Source of the DNA: Deltaproteobacteria bacterium
Lineage (GTDB): Bacteria; Desulfobacterota; Desulfuromonadia; Desulfuromonadales; BM103
DNA: 47,919 nt
Assembly (NCBI GenBank): GCA_024636155.1
Contig: JAGXHM010000008.1
Coordinates: 1-47,919, forward strand
Direction of reading: 5' to 3'
Of this stretch, positions 14,839-22,946 are shown piece after piece; within the stretch, counting starts at the first letter, position 1; the number at the start of each line of letters is the position of its first letter. Made by a program: the position numbers and the translations under genes. The notes below the pieces were generated by a model. The model was given only the letters and a program-made list of their open reading frames with translations. It was not told the origin of the DNA and made no database searches.

Positions 14839-16299
14839 TTAGCCGAGCTCTCCAATGCACAAATACTTGATTTCAAGATAGGCGTCGATGCCGTACTTAC
14901 TCCCTTCGCGGCCGAGACCCGATTCTTTAATTCCACCAAAGGGAGCAACGGCCGTTGAAATCAATCCCGTGTTGAGGCCGACAATGCCATATTCAAGGGC
15001 TTCACCGACCCGCCAACCACGCGCCAGGTCGCGGGTATAAAAATAGGAGGCCAGACCATACTCGGTGGCATTGGCCAGTTCTATTGCCTCCTTTTCGGTT
15101 TTAAAGCGAAACAGGGGGGCAACCGGGCCGAAGATCTCTTCGCAGGCAAGGCTCATCTCTAAATTCACTTCGGTAAGCACTGTCGGCTCGAAAAAAGTGC
15201 CACCCAACGCGTGTCGTTTGCCTCCGGTGACTAGATTTGCCCCTTTGGAAAGAGCGTCATCAATATGACTTTCAACTGTTTCAACAGCATCCATATTGAT
15301 CAATGGGCCCAGACTGGTGTCCTCTTCGAAACCGTTGCCGACCTTCATTTTACCGACCGCCTCCACCAATTTCCGGGTAAACTCTTCATAGATTCCATCC
15401 TGAATCAGGAAACGGTTGGTACAGACGCAGGTCTGACCGTTATTACGGAACTTTGACGCCATTGCGCCTTCAACAGCTGCATCCAGGTCAGCATCATCGA
15501 AGACGATAAAGGGGGCGTTGCCTCCCAGTTCCATAGTGACTTTTTTGAGCGTATCACTGCAGGCAGCCAATAGCTTTTTGCCGGTTTCAGTCGAGCCGGT
15601 AAAGGTCAGCTTGCGCACCAGAGGGTGGGAAGTCAATTCAACGCCGATAGGGTCTGATGGTCCCGTGACAACATTGAAGACGCCCGGCGGGATTCCTGCA
15701 CGGTGGCTGAGCTCAGCCAGAGCTAATGCTGAGTAGGGAGTGGACGAAGCAGGTTTGACAACCATTGTACAGCCTGCCGCAAGCGCCGGACCTGCCTTGC
15801 GGGCGATCATTGCCGCTGGAAAATTCCAGGGTGTGATCGCGGCACAAACGCCCACCGGCTGTTTCATCACTATCAGGCGCTTGTCCTTCTGATGCGTCGG
15901 AATAACATCACCATAAGTTCGTTTACCCTCTTCAGCGAACCATTCGATAAACGAAGCAGCATAGCTGATTTCACCTCGTGCTTCGTTCAGCGGCTTGCCC
16001 TGTTCGGCGGTCATCAATAATGCCAGGTCTTCCCGGTTTTCCAGCAGCATATCATTCCAGCGGCGTAACAGCTCAGAGCGCTCCTGGGCAGTTTTGTCCC
16101 GCCATCCGGCCAATGCTCTATTGGCCGCTTCAATAGCACGACAGGTTTCTGCCCTGCCCATCGCCGGGACGGCTCCCAGGACTTCGCCCGTCGCCGGATT
16201 GACCACCTTCAATGTGGTCTGATTGTCAGCGTCACACCATGCACCATCGATATAACATGCCTGGCGCAGAAGGTCAGAGTTCTGAAGTTTATTCAACAA
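14839..16299 (-). CDS. gabD: Succinate-semialdehyde dehydrogenase (NAD(P)+)
   Basis: This is a 486-residue aldehyde dehydrogenase of standard length. Key residues are Asn159 in TPWNFP, Glu257 in MELGGNAPF (general base) and catalytic Cys291 in NNGQTCVC; the cofactor loop FTGSTETGK is at 233-241. The C-terminal FGGIKESGLGREGSKYGIDAYLEIKYLCIG is typical of GabD-type enzymes. It oxidises succinate semialdehyde to succinate in the 4-aminobutyrate route. No GABA aminotransferase is nearby, so a wider aldehyde-detoxification role is possible. The glutamate dehydrogenase-type gene is 3.4 kb away. Confidence 0.9.
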   Translation of the reverse strand: MLNKLQNSDLLRQACYIDGAWCDADNQTTLKVVNPATGEVLGAVPAMGRAETCRAIEAANRALAGWRDKTAQERSELLRRWNDMLLENREDLALLMTAEQGKPLNEARGEISYAASFIEWFAEEGKRTYGDVIPTHQKDKRLIVMKQPVGVCAAITPWNFPAAMIARKAGPALAAGCTMVVKPASSTPYSALALAELSHRAGIPPGVFNVVTGPSDPIGVELTSHPLVRKLTFTGSTETGKKLLAACSDTLKKVTMELGGNAPFIVFDDADLDAAVEGAMASKFRNNGQTCVCTNRFLIQDGIYEEFTRKLVEAVGKMKVGNGFEEDTSLGPLINMDAVETVESHIDDALSKGANLVTGGKRHALGGTFFEPTVLTEVNLEMSLACEEIFGPVAPLFRFKTEKEAIELANATEYGLASYFYTRDLARGWRVGEALEYGIVGLNTGLISTAVAPFGGIKESGLGREGSKYGIDAYLEIKYLCIGELG

Positions 16300-16383
16300 G
16301 ATTTTTCTGCCTCCGTTCTCATTGGGGCCATCAACTGCACTCTGATAAAAAAAGGTAAAATTTGCATAGGCCCTCTACTCTTA

Positions 16384-16644
16384 TCACCCCTGCTTAGTCG
16401 GGGGTGAATTTTCAGAGTCCATCTCTGAGTCAAGGCGATGCAGGGCCGCCAGAATATCGCTCAACATGCTTGGAGGACCGCCGCCCATGTTTTCTTCTTC
16501 TGCAACTTCAAGTTCACGTGCATCGTATTCCCAGCGGCGTAAGATCTTGATCTTCTGCTCACGAGTTATATCTTGCTGATTGAGAACATCCTCAGGAGAA
16601 GTAAACTCGCTGTTTGGATTCAGCATTGCTTTTTCAAAGTCCAT
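16384..16644 (-). CDS. Conserved 86-aa protein of unknown function (intact copy)
   Basis: ATG 16644 with AGGAAAACAATT upstream. The product begins MDFEKAMLNPNSEF and carries REQKIKILRRWEYDARELEVAEEE and a NMGGGPPSML motif, ending PPTKQG. It is mostly acidic helix with no signal or membrane segment. Similar short proteins occur in many proteobacteria, to my knowledge without a function. A decayed relative lies at 971-1238. In both places it follows a ferredoxin-like gene, here 33 bp upstream, so the two probably formed a functional pair. Confidence 0.8.
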   Translation of the reverse strand: MDFEKAMLNPNSEFTSPEDVLNQQDITREQKIKILRRWEYDARELEVAEEENMGGGPPSMLSDILAALHRLDSEMDSENSPPTKQG

Positions 16645-16677
16645 AATTGTTTTCCTGATTACTGGTGAGCCTTCTTC

Positions 16678-16860
16678 CTAAATGTCAAAAACATCTATGA
16701 AAAGGGGGCTTATTCTGTTTCCACCGGGAAAGTCATGATTGAAATAGGTGTCCATGTTGATGACGTGGACCTCACTTTGTTCACTGATTGCATCGACCGG
16801 ACAAACTTCAGCACACGCACTATAATTGATGCAACCTTCATCAATCCAATGAGTTCCCAT
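16678..16860 (-). CDS. Ferredoxin-derived protein that has lost five of eight cluster cysteines
   Basis: The product is 60 residues from ATG 16860 (GAGAGGAAAACACT upstream), exactly the length of the reconstructed ferredoxin at 1285-1468, and aligned without gaps through HVI. It keeps Cys10, Cys16 and Cys20, but position 13 is Tyr. The second cluster motif is gone: positions 39, 42, 45 and 49 are Tyr, His, Pro and Arg. The C-terminal 20 residues are unrelated to the ferredoxin. At most a [3Fe-4S] cluster could be held by the first site. It is either a decaying gene that still reads open or a neofunctionalised one. Confidence 0.6.
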   Translation of the reverse strand: MGTHWIDEGCINYSACAEVCPVDAISEQSEVHVINMDTYFNHDFPGGNRISPLFIDVFDI

Positions 16861-17195
16861 AGTGTTTTCCTCTCGTTGCAGGGTCGTATTTTAAAATTAA
16901 CAGAGATACTTCAAGTTGCAACGTGGCCGGGAAATCAATCCAGGAGACCATCTCATCAATAGCCGCAAGGGTTCTCAAACGGTTCTACTTTAAGCATATA
17001 GCTCAATCATGCCTACCCTCATATAACAAATCACACAAGCAGCCTGAAAACGTCAAGATCTTAGTATGTTAGTGATATTGACAGCCAAAAGGGAGCACTT
17101 TTCTACCATAAGAAATAGCATTTGACTCATAGTCTTTATCCTGTCGGCAATTATAATTGACACACTTGTTGAAGATGAGAAGAAAGGAGGCAACA
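16861..17195. other. Intergenic region without a recognisable gene
   Basis: The gap lies between two divergent small genes and must hold both promoters. TTGACA at 17078-17083 has no convincing -10 at the right spacing. I see no hairpin or open frame worth calling. Confidence 0.4.
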
Positions 17196-17369
17196 ATGAC
17201 AAACCCCAAGAACGATCCTATCAAAAGTACCGAAACGATGATCGTCAATATCTGCCAGATATGCAAAAGCAGATATTCGTTTGAAGAAGCACAAAAAAAA
17301 CAGATGAGATGTTGTGATCAGCCTCTGACACAAAGAGAGGAAAGGATTCCTGTGTCGGTTGGGCCGTAA
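17196..17369 (+). CDS. 57-aa Cys-pair (zinc-ribbon-like) protein, diverged copy
   Basis: ATG 17196 follows AAAGGAGGCAACA, a strong ribosome site. The 57-residue product has CQIC (residues 19-22) and a CC pair near residue 38, the spacing seen in the paralogs at 8152-8328 and 17484-17660, and ends in SVGP where they end in SFGP. The N-terminus and the segment after CC differ. It probably binds a metal through four Cys. Function unknown. Confidence 0.7.
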   Translation: MTNPKNDPIKSTETMIVNICQICKSRYSFEEAQKKQMRCCDQPLTQREERIPVSVGP

Positions 17370-17483
17370 CCTTTAATTTTTAAAGAATTTGATCATTAGC
17401 ATCCCAAGTCACACGTTCCATTGGTCTGGTAAGACCGTTGGGACAAACCTGATGACAAGAGTTTATTATTAAAGGAGAAAGAC

Positions 17484-17660
17484 ATGTCTACCACTTACAA
17501 AGACAAGTTCTCTGAAGCATCGGAAGAACTACAGACCAAATCAGGTTTTGTTTGTGAAATCTGCAAGACAACTTACCACAAAGAGGACGCGGTCAAGAAG
17601 GACATGAGTTGTTGTGGCCGGACGTTAAAAGAGTTGGTCCAGGAAAGCTTCGGACCATGA
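17484..17660 (+). CDS. 58-aa Cys-pair (zinc-ribbon-like) protein, copy 2
   Basis: ATG 17484 follows AAAGGAGAAAGAC. Fifty-eight residues start MSTTYKDKFSEASEELQ, with CEIC and a CC pair, ending KELVQESFGP. It is a close paralog of 8152-8328, with changes spread across the protein while all four Cys and the last ten residues are kept, so selection is acting on it. It lies 114 bp after a diverged family member on the same strand. Confidence 0.75.
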   Translation: MSTTYKDKFSEASEELQTKSGFVCEICKTTYHKEDAVKKDMSCCGRTLKELVQESFGP

Positions 17661-17739
17661 TGCGTTGAGTTTGAGTTAGAGTGTTTAACAATAGCGCCCT
17701 CTTGAATTGAGGGTTGACACTCGAATAATTGAAATGCTG

Positions 17740-17757
17740 AGGCGGCTGGAACCGCCT
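17740..17757. terminator. Hairpin after the small Cys-pair gene
   Basis: AGGCGG, a 6-base loop and CCGCCT, followed by TACTTTCTC. A second small hairpin (CCCTC/GAGGG, 17697-17713) lies just upstream. Together they probably end the 17484-17660 transcript, though neither has a perfect T-run. Confidence 0.4.
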
Positions 17758-17806
17758 TACTTTCTCTGATTTCAATTACTTAAATAAAGATAGAAAGGAG
17801 CCGAAA

Positions 17807-18040
17807 ATGCATCCACGAGAAACTCTAGACCCTGTCAGTTTGATCATCAAGGCATGTCACAAAAGTGAGGATGAAGCGAAACGAATATATCATCAGATAG
17901 CAGAACAACACCAAGGCTCCCTCAAATTGGACAACAAGATGACGGTACATTTGAGTGAAAAGCAGGTCGGAGAGTTTGTTGAACGATACAGTTCCGAAGT
18001 AGAACCGACTTACTGGGAGTCGAAAAGGCTCAAGCATTGA
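17807..18040 (+). CDS. 77-aa hypothetical protein
   Basis: ATG 17807 follows AAAGGAGCCGAAA. The soluble product (MHPRETLDPVSLIIKACHKSEDEAKRIY is cut here to its first part: MHPRETLDPVSLI) contains a helical segment rich in charged residues, one Cys in KACHKSEDEAK and a VGEFVERYSSEVEP stretch near the end. I recognise no domain. Small size, strong ribosome site and same-strand context with the Cys-pair genes suggest it belongs to the same stress set. Confidence 0.65.
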   Translation: MHPRETLDPVSLIIKACHKSEDEAKRIYHQIAEQHQGSLKLDNKMTVHLSEKQVGEFVERYSSEVEPTYWESKRLKH

Positions 18041-18146
18041 GATAAAAACATACACCAATGAGGCAAATGGCTTGATGCTTTTTCTATGACTTCAAAATTA
18101 TGTAAGCCCGTAGATTGTCTCGTGAGCCTTTGTTTTCCAACCAAAA

Positions 18147-18290
18147 TCAAGATCGATCCACCACCAACCCTGCAAAATCGATCGAGTTGATATAGGCGCC
18201 ACTATAACCGCCATGTTTCATCTGTCTTAAGTCCTCTAGTTTTCCGCACTTTTTCCCAGTATCGGTTCCGCCACAGGCAACGACTGCCAT
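18147..18290 (-). CDS. Possible 47-aa protein
   Basis: An open frame from ATG 18290 to TGA 18147 has a sensible composition (MAVVACGGTDTGKKCGKL at the start, YSGAYINSIDFAGLVVD near the end) with two Cys. No ribosome site is visible and I know no relative. It occupies a 400-bp gap between plus-strand genes that otherwise shows nothing I can name. It could be a fragment of a larger lost gene. Confidence 0.25.
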   Translation of the reverse strand: MAVVACGGTDTGKKCGKLEDLRQMKHGGYSGAYINSIDFAGLVVDRS

Positions 18291-18456
18291 TTACTGAACA
18301 AACTTTAGTTTTCTGACAGTTATCTTTTGTTAGTAAGTGGTGTTGCCTGTAGCTCTGCCCGGGCAAACATGCTTACAAACTTGTATGGCTGACCAAGTTC
18401 GTTGGTATTTATGAGGATGGGGCACACAAACAGTGGATTAACAGACGGATTATTTT

Positions 18457-19674
18457 ATGTCGATTATCTATATTCTTTTAATTCTCCTGATCGTTACCAG
18501 AGTATTTGGAGAAATTTCAGAACGTTTCGGACAACCCGCCCTCTTGGGCGAACTTTTATCCGGAATTTGTCTTGGTCTGGTCGTCCACCATTATGACCAG
18601 ACCTTTCCAGTTTTGGCAGGATTGTCTGAAAATGAAGTCTTCACGGCAATCACCGACCTCGGCATTTTCTTTCTCATGCTGCTTGGTGGAATTGAACTGA
18701 GTCCAGTTAAACTTCTCAAGGCTTCAAAGGGTGCTTTTTGGGTAGCGACCGGCGGCATGATTTTCCCCTTTTTGCTTGGACTCGGGCTTGCTTACCTGGT
18801 ATTGCCGGACTCCCATATCTTGGACGCACAGGCCCTCTTCCTCGGAACAGTTATGGCCGTGACAGCGGTTCCCGTAAGTATCAAAGCACTGATGGACCTT
18901 GGTAAGCTGGAAACCAAGGTTGGCCAAACGATCGTTTCTGCAGCTGTTATCGATGACATTTTGAGTCTTGTACTGCTCGCCATACTGACCAGCTTTCTGC
19001 AAAGTGGCAGTATTCCTGATGTGGCGGCCATGTCTCTGTTGCTTGGGAAAATTATCCTTTTTTTCATCATGGCCATTGCCCTTGGCCATTATCTTTTTCC
19101 TGCGATCGGCAGATTCATAGGCAAAAGTCAGGCCGAAGAGTTCGAATTCAGCATTTTATTGATTGCAGCCATGTCCTACGCTTTGCTTGCGGAGGCATTG
19201 GGAATGCATTTCATCATCGGTGCATTCTTAGCTGGATTGTTTTTTCGTAGAAGAACAATTACCGAGAATGTTTACAATGACATCCTCAGTAAAACCAAGG
19301 GGATTACAAACGGTTTTTTGGCACCAGTTTTCTTTGCCTCTATCGGAATGCATCTTGATTTGCAGGCCCTTCTGAAAATTCCTGTGTTTGTATTAGCTTT
19401 GATTGCCATTGCAACTATTGGCAAAGTTTTTGGGGCGGGATTGTGTGCCCGCAGCATTGGCATGTCGAAATATGAATCTTTATCGGTCGGCATAGGCATG
19501 AATGCCCGAGGTGCTGTGGAATTGATCATTGCAGATATTGCCTTACGTGCAGGAGTTTTTTCTTTGGCTGAACCGATCCCGCTTGTTGTTGAGTACATGT
19601 TTTCAGCTGTAGTGATTATGGCAATTTTCACGACCTTGATGACACCGCCGGCTCTGAAGTTGTTCTTAAAATAA
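18457..19674 (+). CDS. Cation/proton antiporter (CPA2 family)
   Basis: This is a 405-residue membrane protein with about 12-13 helices. N-terminal LIVTRVFGEISERFGQPALLGELLSGICLGLV matches Na+(K+)/H+ exchangers of the KefB/NapA group. Signature segments include DLGIFFLMLLGGIEL, FLGTVMAVTAVPVSIKALMDLGKLETKVGQTIVSAAVIDDILSL (the VIDD ion-binding acidic pair) and GAFLAGLFF. There is no C-terminal TrkA-N or USP domain. It exchanges monovalent cations for protons across the inner membrane for pH or salt homeostasis. The start lacks a clear ribosome site. Confidence 0.9.
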   Translation: MSIIYILLILLIVTRVFGEISERFGQPALLGELLSGICLGLVVHHYDQTFPVLAGLSENEVFTAITDLGIFFLMLLGGIELSPVKLLKASKGAFWVATGGMIFPFLLGLGLAYLVLPDSHILDAQALFLGTVMAVTAVPVSIKALMDLGKLETKVGQTIVSAAVIDDILSLVLLAILTSFLQSGSIPDVAAMSLLLGKIILFFIMAIALGHYLFPAIGRFIGKSQAEEFEFSILLIAAMSYALLAEALGMHFIIGAFLAGLFFRRRTITENVYNDILSKTKGITNGFLAPVFFASIGMHLDLQALLKIPVFVLALIAIATIGKVFGAGLCARSIGMSKYESLSVGIGMNARGAVELIIADIALRAGVFSLAEPIPLVVEYMFSAVVIMAIFTTLMTPPALKLFLK

Positions 19675-19714
19675 TACTGTTGCGAGAGTCCCATCAACAG
19701 TCATAGGAGACTTT

Positions 19715-20968
19715 ATGAACGACAATAAAGCCCCGCGTAAAAGTTGTGAAAGCTTTCTCAATGATGCTTTTGAACATCTGGAGGTTGACCCGGAGATGCA
19801 GCAGTTGCTGCGCAGTCCCTATCGAGAGGTTCGCTTCGAACTGCCATTGAAGCGTGATGACGGTTCAAGCAGCCTGTTTTACGGTTACCGGGTTCAACAT
19901 AACCAGAGCCGCGGGCCATTCAAAGGAGGCTTGCGTTACCATAAAGAGGTCAATTTGGAACATTTTGTCGCTTTGGCAGAGATTATGACCTGGAAAACCA
20001 GTCTTCTTGATTTGCCTTTCGGCGGTGCTAAAGGAGGAATTGACTGTGATCCCATACAACTTTCATCCAATGAGCTGGAAACCTTGACCAAACGTTACGT
20101 TCAAAGGATTTCCATGCTCATTGGCCCTGATCGAGACATCCCTGCTCCGGATATGGGAACGGGACCGCGCGAGATGGCCTGGATCGTGGATGCATTTTCA
20201 CTTATCGAAGCTTTCAACCTTGCCGTTGCTACAGGGAAACCTATTGAACTTGGCGGTGCAAAAGGCCGACTCGAAGCCACTGGCTATGGGGTTGCCTTGA
20301 TAACTTCAATGGCTGCTGACGAACTGGGAATTGATATAAGCGCGGCAAAAGCCGCTATTCAAGGATTTGGCAATGTTGGCTCGAATGCTGCCCGCTTTTT
20401 ACATGAGCGGGGAACAAAAATAATTGCGGTCTCCGATTACTCTTGTGGACTTTACAATGAAGTCGGCCTCGATATCGACAGGTTGGTTGATATGGCCAAT
20501 CATAAGCAAAAAGGCGGCAAATTATCGGAATGTAGTGGTGATTTCAAAAAGATAACCAATGATGAATTACTGCAGCTTGATGTTGATGTTCTCATACCAG
20601 CCGCTCTCGGCGGTGTCATCAATAAAGACAACGTCGAAAACGTGAAGGCCAAGATGATTGTCGAAGCAGCAAATATGCCGATCACATGTGATGCGGACAC
20701 CAACCTCAATGATAAAGGGGTCGTTGTGATCCCTGACATCTTGGCAAATGCCGGGGGAGTGACCGTCTCTTACTTGGAGTGGGTGCAAAATCGACAGGGA
20801 TATCAGTGGGAAAAGCAGAAGATAATGGATGAGTTGGAGCGTCGTCTCAAGCGTAGTTGGGAAGAGGTTAAATCACGGGCCCGGCGTGACGAACTTAATT
20901 ATCGTAAGGCGGCTTATGTGATCGCGTTAGAGCGAATCATAAAGGCAATTCATCTGAGGGGTTTTTAG
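19715..20968 (+). CDS. Glu/Leu/Phe/Val dehydrogenase (glutamate dehydrogenase type)
   Basis: This is a 417-residue enzyme with ATAGGAGACTTT upstream. Substrate site: RGPFKGGLRYH and PFGGAKGGID with catalytic Lys106, and PAPDMGTG with Asp146. The NAD(P) Rossmann motif GFGNVGS is at 217-223. Length and motifs fit hexameric GDH that interconverts glutamate and 2-oxoglutarate with ammonia; leucine or other amino-acid specificity cannot be excluded. It follows the antiporter by 40 bp and may be co-transcribed. With gabD nearby it hints at glutamate metabolism under stress. Confidence 0.9.
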   Translation: MNDNKAPRKSCESFLNDAFEHLEVDPEMQQLLRSPYREVRFELPLKRDDGSSSLFYGYRVQHNQSRGPFKGGLRYHKEVNLEHFVALAEIMTWKTSLLDLPFGGAKGGIDCDPIQLSSNELETLTKRYVQRISMLIGPDRDIPAPDMGTGPREMAWIVDAFSLIEAFNLAVATGKPIELGGAKGRLEATGYGVALITSMAADELGIDISAAKAAIQGFGNVGSNAARFLHERGTKIIAVSDYSCGLYNEVGLDIDRLVDMANHKQKGGKLSECSGDFKKITNDELLQLDVDVLIPAALGGVINKDNVENVKAKMIVEAANMPITCDADTNLNDKGVVVIPDILANAGGVTVSYLEWVQNRQGYQWEKQKIMDELERRLKRSWEEVKSRARRDELNYRKAAYVIALERIIKAIHLRGF

Positions 20969-21046
20969 CCGAATAGAGTTAAGAATGGACCTTTGCGTTT
21001 CTGCCACTGTGCTTTTGCTGAGGCAGGTTAATAAAGGAGATCATCT

Positions 21047-21274
21047 ATGAAAAAAAAGACCGAGAATCGAATCAATGTTGAGCTTGCTAAATCCGTTCAA
21101 AAGGCTCTGATTGCTCACCAGTTTGATCAAGACAAAATACATGAGACCATGCAATTCTTCGGCCTGGTTCTGGGTGGAATGATAGGCTCCCTTTTCGATG
21201 CAGATGAATATGACGAAGAAGTGGCAAAGATCGTCGAATATATCAAGCAGGGGATCGATAAAGGTTTGCCATAG
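21047..21274 (+). CDS. 75-aa hypothetical protein
   Basis: ATG 21047 follows AAAGGAGATCATCT. The protein has a basic start (MKKKTENRINVELAKSV), a short hydrophobic stretch (FFGLVLGGMIGSLF) and an acidic tail (DADEYDEEVAKIVEY). It could be peripheral to the membrane or a helical soluble protein. No domain recognised. It lies 78 bp downstream of the GDH gene. Confidence 0.65.
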   Translation: MKKKTENRINVELAKSVQKALIAHQFDQDKIHETMQFFGLVLGGMIGSLFDADEYDEEVAKIVEYIKQGIDKGLP

Positions 21275-21423
21275 ACCTCGGCAATGGTGACGGGCGTGCA
21301 CAATTTTATCTTTTTGAGAAATCCACGCATACCTCTATCAATAATAAGCCGTTTTTCGTCTCGGCAGTCTTGCGATGTGGAAATGATGCGGCCAGGAACG
21401 ATTTAACTGATTCTACTGGCGAA

Positions 21424-21452
21424 TTGAAAATTGGTTAGGGCCTTGATATAAT
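21424..21452 (+). promoter_or_regulatory. Predicted sigma-70 promoter
   Basis: TTGAAA (21424-21429), 17-base spacer, TATAAT (21447-21452): a near-consensus promoter about 80 bases before the small gene at 21533. Confidence 0.6.
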
Positions 21453-21532
21453 GTCAGCCATAGGTAAAATTGTTTAAAATGATTTTAATAATCGAATTAT
21501 ATCCATTAATTTTGGAATAAAGTGAGGGCTTT

Positions 21533-21703
21533 ATGGTTGAGAGTATCGTACGGTTAAAGAACCTTTGTGAGATTATGATTAGTATGGGTTTTACTGAGTC
21601 CACGAATGAAAAAGAAATAAAAAATTTAATCGTAAGTCTTGAAACTATTATTTCCGAAGAAATGAAATTACTAAAAGAACGTGAATCTATGTCTGATATC
21701 TGA
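21533..21703 (+). CDS. 56-aa hypothetical protein
   Basis: ATG 21533 behind GTGAGGGCTTT opens 56 codons to TGA. The product starts MVESIVRLKNLCEIMISMG, continues with a lysine/glutamate-rich helix and ends ERESMSDI. The DNA is more AT-rich than that of neighbouring genes, suggesting acquisition. It has its own good promoter (21424-21452) and is followed by a strong hairpin. Function unknown. Confidence 0.55.
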   Translation: MVESIVRLKNLCEIMISMGFTESTNEKEIKNLIVSLETIISEEMKLLKERESMSDI

Positions 21704-21740
21704 GTAACTCATAAGTTTATAGGCCCTCCGGCCGCAGAAA

Positions 21741-21770
21741 TGGCCACCCAGTTAGATCACAGGGTGGCCA
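21741..21770. terminator. Strong hairpin downstream of 21533-21703
   Basis: TGGCCACCC (21741-21749) pairs perfectly with GGGTGGCCA (21762-21770). Flanking CCGCA and TGCGG can extend the stem. A related GGCCACC hairpin occurs at 22819-22840. No T-run on the plus strand, so it may instead be part of a repeat. Confidence 0.5.
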
Positions 21771-21876
21771 TAAATTTGCGGTAATAAGCGTCTTAAATGT
21801 GTCTATCAATAACACGCTTGTTTCTTTCTCAGAAGTCTTGGCTTGTTATGGATGGCCTGCAGTCATCTTTCGTCGT

Positions 21877-22090
21877 ATCCCCTCTAGATTCTCAGATACC
21901 TAAATAAATCAGACACTTAGAAGCCTTGCACAATCATCGTGGGACGTCAAAGAGAAGTGTTTCTTGTTTATACTGTTGCATTGTCTGAAGAGTGTGAAAC
22001 TGGCAGAAATGCGAGATTCTTGCTACCCCTGCAATCTAAGAATCTGGATATCACTTTAATCCGTCCTATCAGTCGTGGTGAATAGGACCT
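21877..22090. repeat. Degenerate ~200-bp repeat, copy A
   Basis: This stretch matches 24756-24960 in scattered blocks in the same order: CTCTAGATTCTCAGATACCT at the start, then a GAAA-TGCCAGAAA block, CCTGCAATCTAAGAA and CTTTAATCC-TCCT. A shorter third copy at about 22786-22815 shares the CCTGCAATC-AAGAA block. No protein is encoded. The copies bracket the island 22.1-24.7 kb. Confidence 0.6.
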
Positions 22091-22407
22091 TATTGTTTAC
22101 ATTCTTCGTATGTCGGACCCCAAGGCATTATTACCCAATTAACTTTATTACCTGAAACATACATAGGGTTATCAATTGTAAATTCTGAAGTTTTTATTTC
22201 GTAGAGCTTGTCCCCAGGGAGGTCACTATGAACGAACTTGTGGTATCCATCTTCAGAGCCAATATAAAACCATTGCGATGATTTAGGTTCTTGCCATTCA
22301 CATTTGAGCTTATTTAAGTCATCCAGAGTAATTACTTCAAACTCGTCAGATAGCCAATCACATCCTGTGACTGTTAGTAGCAATATAAAAATTATTGTCA
22401 TCCTCAT
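22090..22407 (-). CDS. Small lipoprotein of unknown function
   Basis: The 105-residue product begins MRMTIIFILLLTVTGC: a type II signal peptide with lipobox TVTGC, giving a lipid-anchored protein of about 90 residues. The mature part is acidic with many Trp/Tyr (KSSQWFYIGSEDGYHKF, NWVIMPWGPTYEE) and three later Cys, and matches no domain I know. AGGACGATATT before the ATG serves as the ribosome site. Its AT-rich composition and the inverted repeat around it suggest acquired DNA. Confidence 0.65.
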   Translation of the reverse strand: MRMTIIFILLLTVTGCDWLSDEFEVITLDDLNKLKCEWQEPKSSQWFYIGSEDGYHKFVHSDLPGDKLYEIKTSEFTIDNPMYVSGNKVNWVIMPWGPTYEECKQ

Positions 22408-22446
22408 AATATCGTCCTAAATACCCCACCACTGACACATTTCAAG

Positions 22447-22650
22447 TCAGTTTTCCTTGCTTTTAATTGTGTGCTGGCTTGCGAAGCCTATTATGAACAT
22501 TAGCAATCCAACGAGGCCGACAATTACAATAAAATTGCCATCATGCTTATTCGGCATAACCTCTCTATTCAGCCAACTTATCAAAGCCCAAGAAGTGACC
22601 GATCCACCGCAAAAGATAAGCAATACGTTTATAGCAACCCTGAAGTCCAT
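22447..22650 (-). CDS. Small two-helix membrane protein
   Basis: Start at ATG 22650 is preferred (MDFRVAINVLL); a GTG at 22674 in the repeated GGTGAATAGGAC motif is an alternative. About 67 residues: helix 1 (INVLLIFCGGSVTSWALISWL), a polar loop (NREVMPNKHDG) and helix 2 (FIVIVGLVGLLMFIIGFA), with a basic C-terminus. Function unknown. It lies upstream of the lipoprotein on the same strand, separated by a repeat-like segment. Confidence 0.55.
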   Translation of the reverse strand: MDFRVAINVLLIFCGGSVTSWALISWLNREVMPNKHDGNFIVIVGLVGLLMFIIGFASQHTIKSKEN

Positions 22651-22818
22651 ATCTGTATATTTCGTCCTATTCACCTCGGTGCTGACACACCCGATTTAAC
22701 CTTTCAATAGCCTGCCGCTGACACACTTAAAAATTCTCAGGAATCCTCTCATATTGTTTTGATGCGGTCAAACGTACAGAAACACATAACCCTTACTGCC
22801 CCTGCAATCCAAGAAAAA

Positions 22819-22840
22819 GGCCACCCGTTTCCAGGTGGCC
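22819..22840. terminator. Bidirectional terminator after the histidine kinase
   Basis: GGCCACC and GGTGGCC enclose an 8-base loop, with AAAAA before and ATTTTT after. On the minus strand it lies about 105 bases past the kinase stop at 22947. Confidence 0.7.
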
Positions 22841-22946
22841 ATTTTTCATTCTATAAGTCGTGATTTGCGAGAAAAGAAAGCTAGTTGTTCGAGTTTAGGT
22901 CGGCTCCTCAATACGGACGAAGATGAACACGGGAAGGCTGGCTGTC

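Noticed and set aside
21741-22840. CRISPR or integron cassette array
   Set aside because: Repeats are few, of different lengths and not regularly spaced; no cas or integrase gene and no attC-like core sites.
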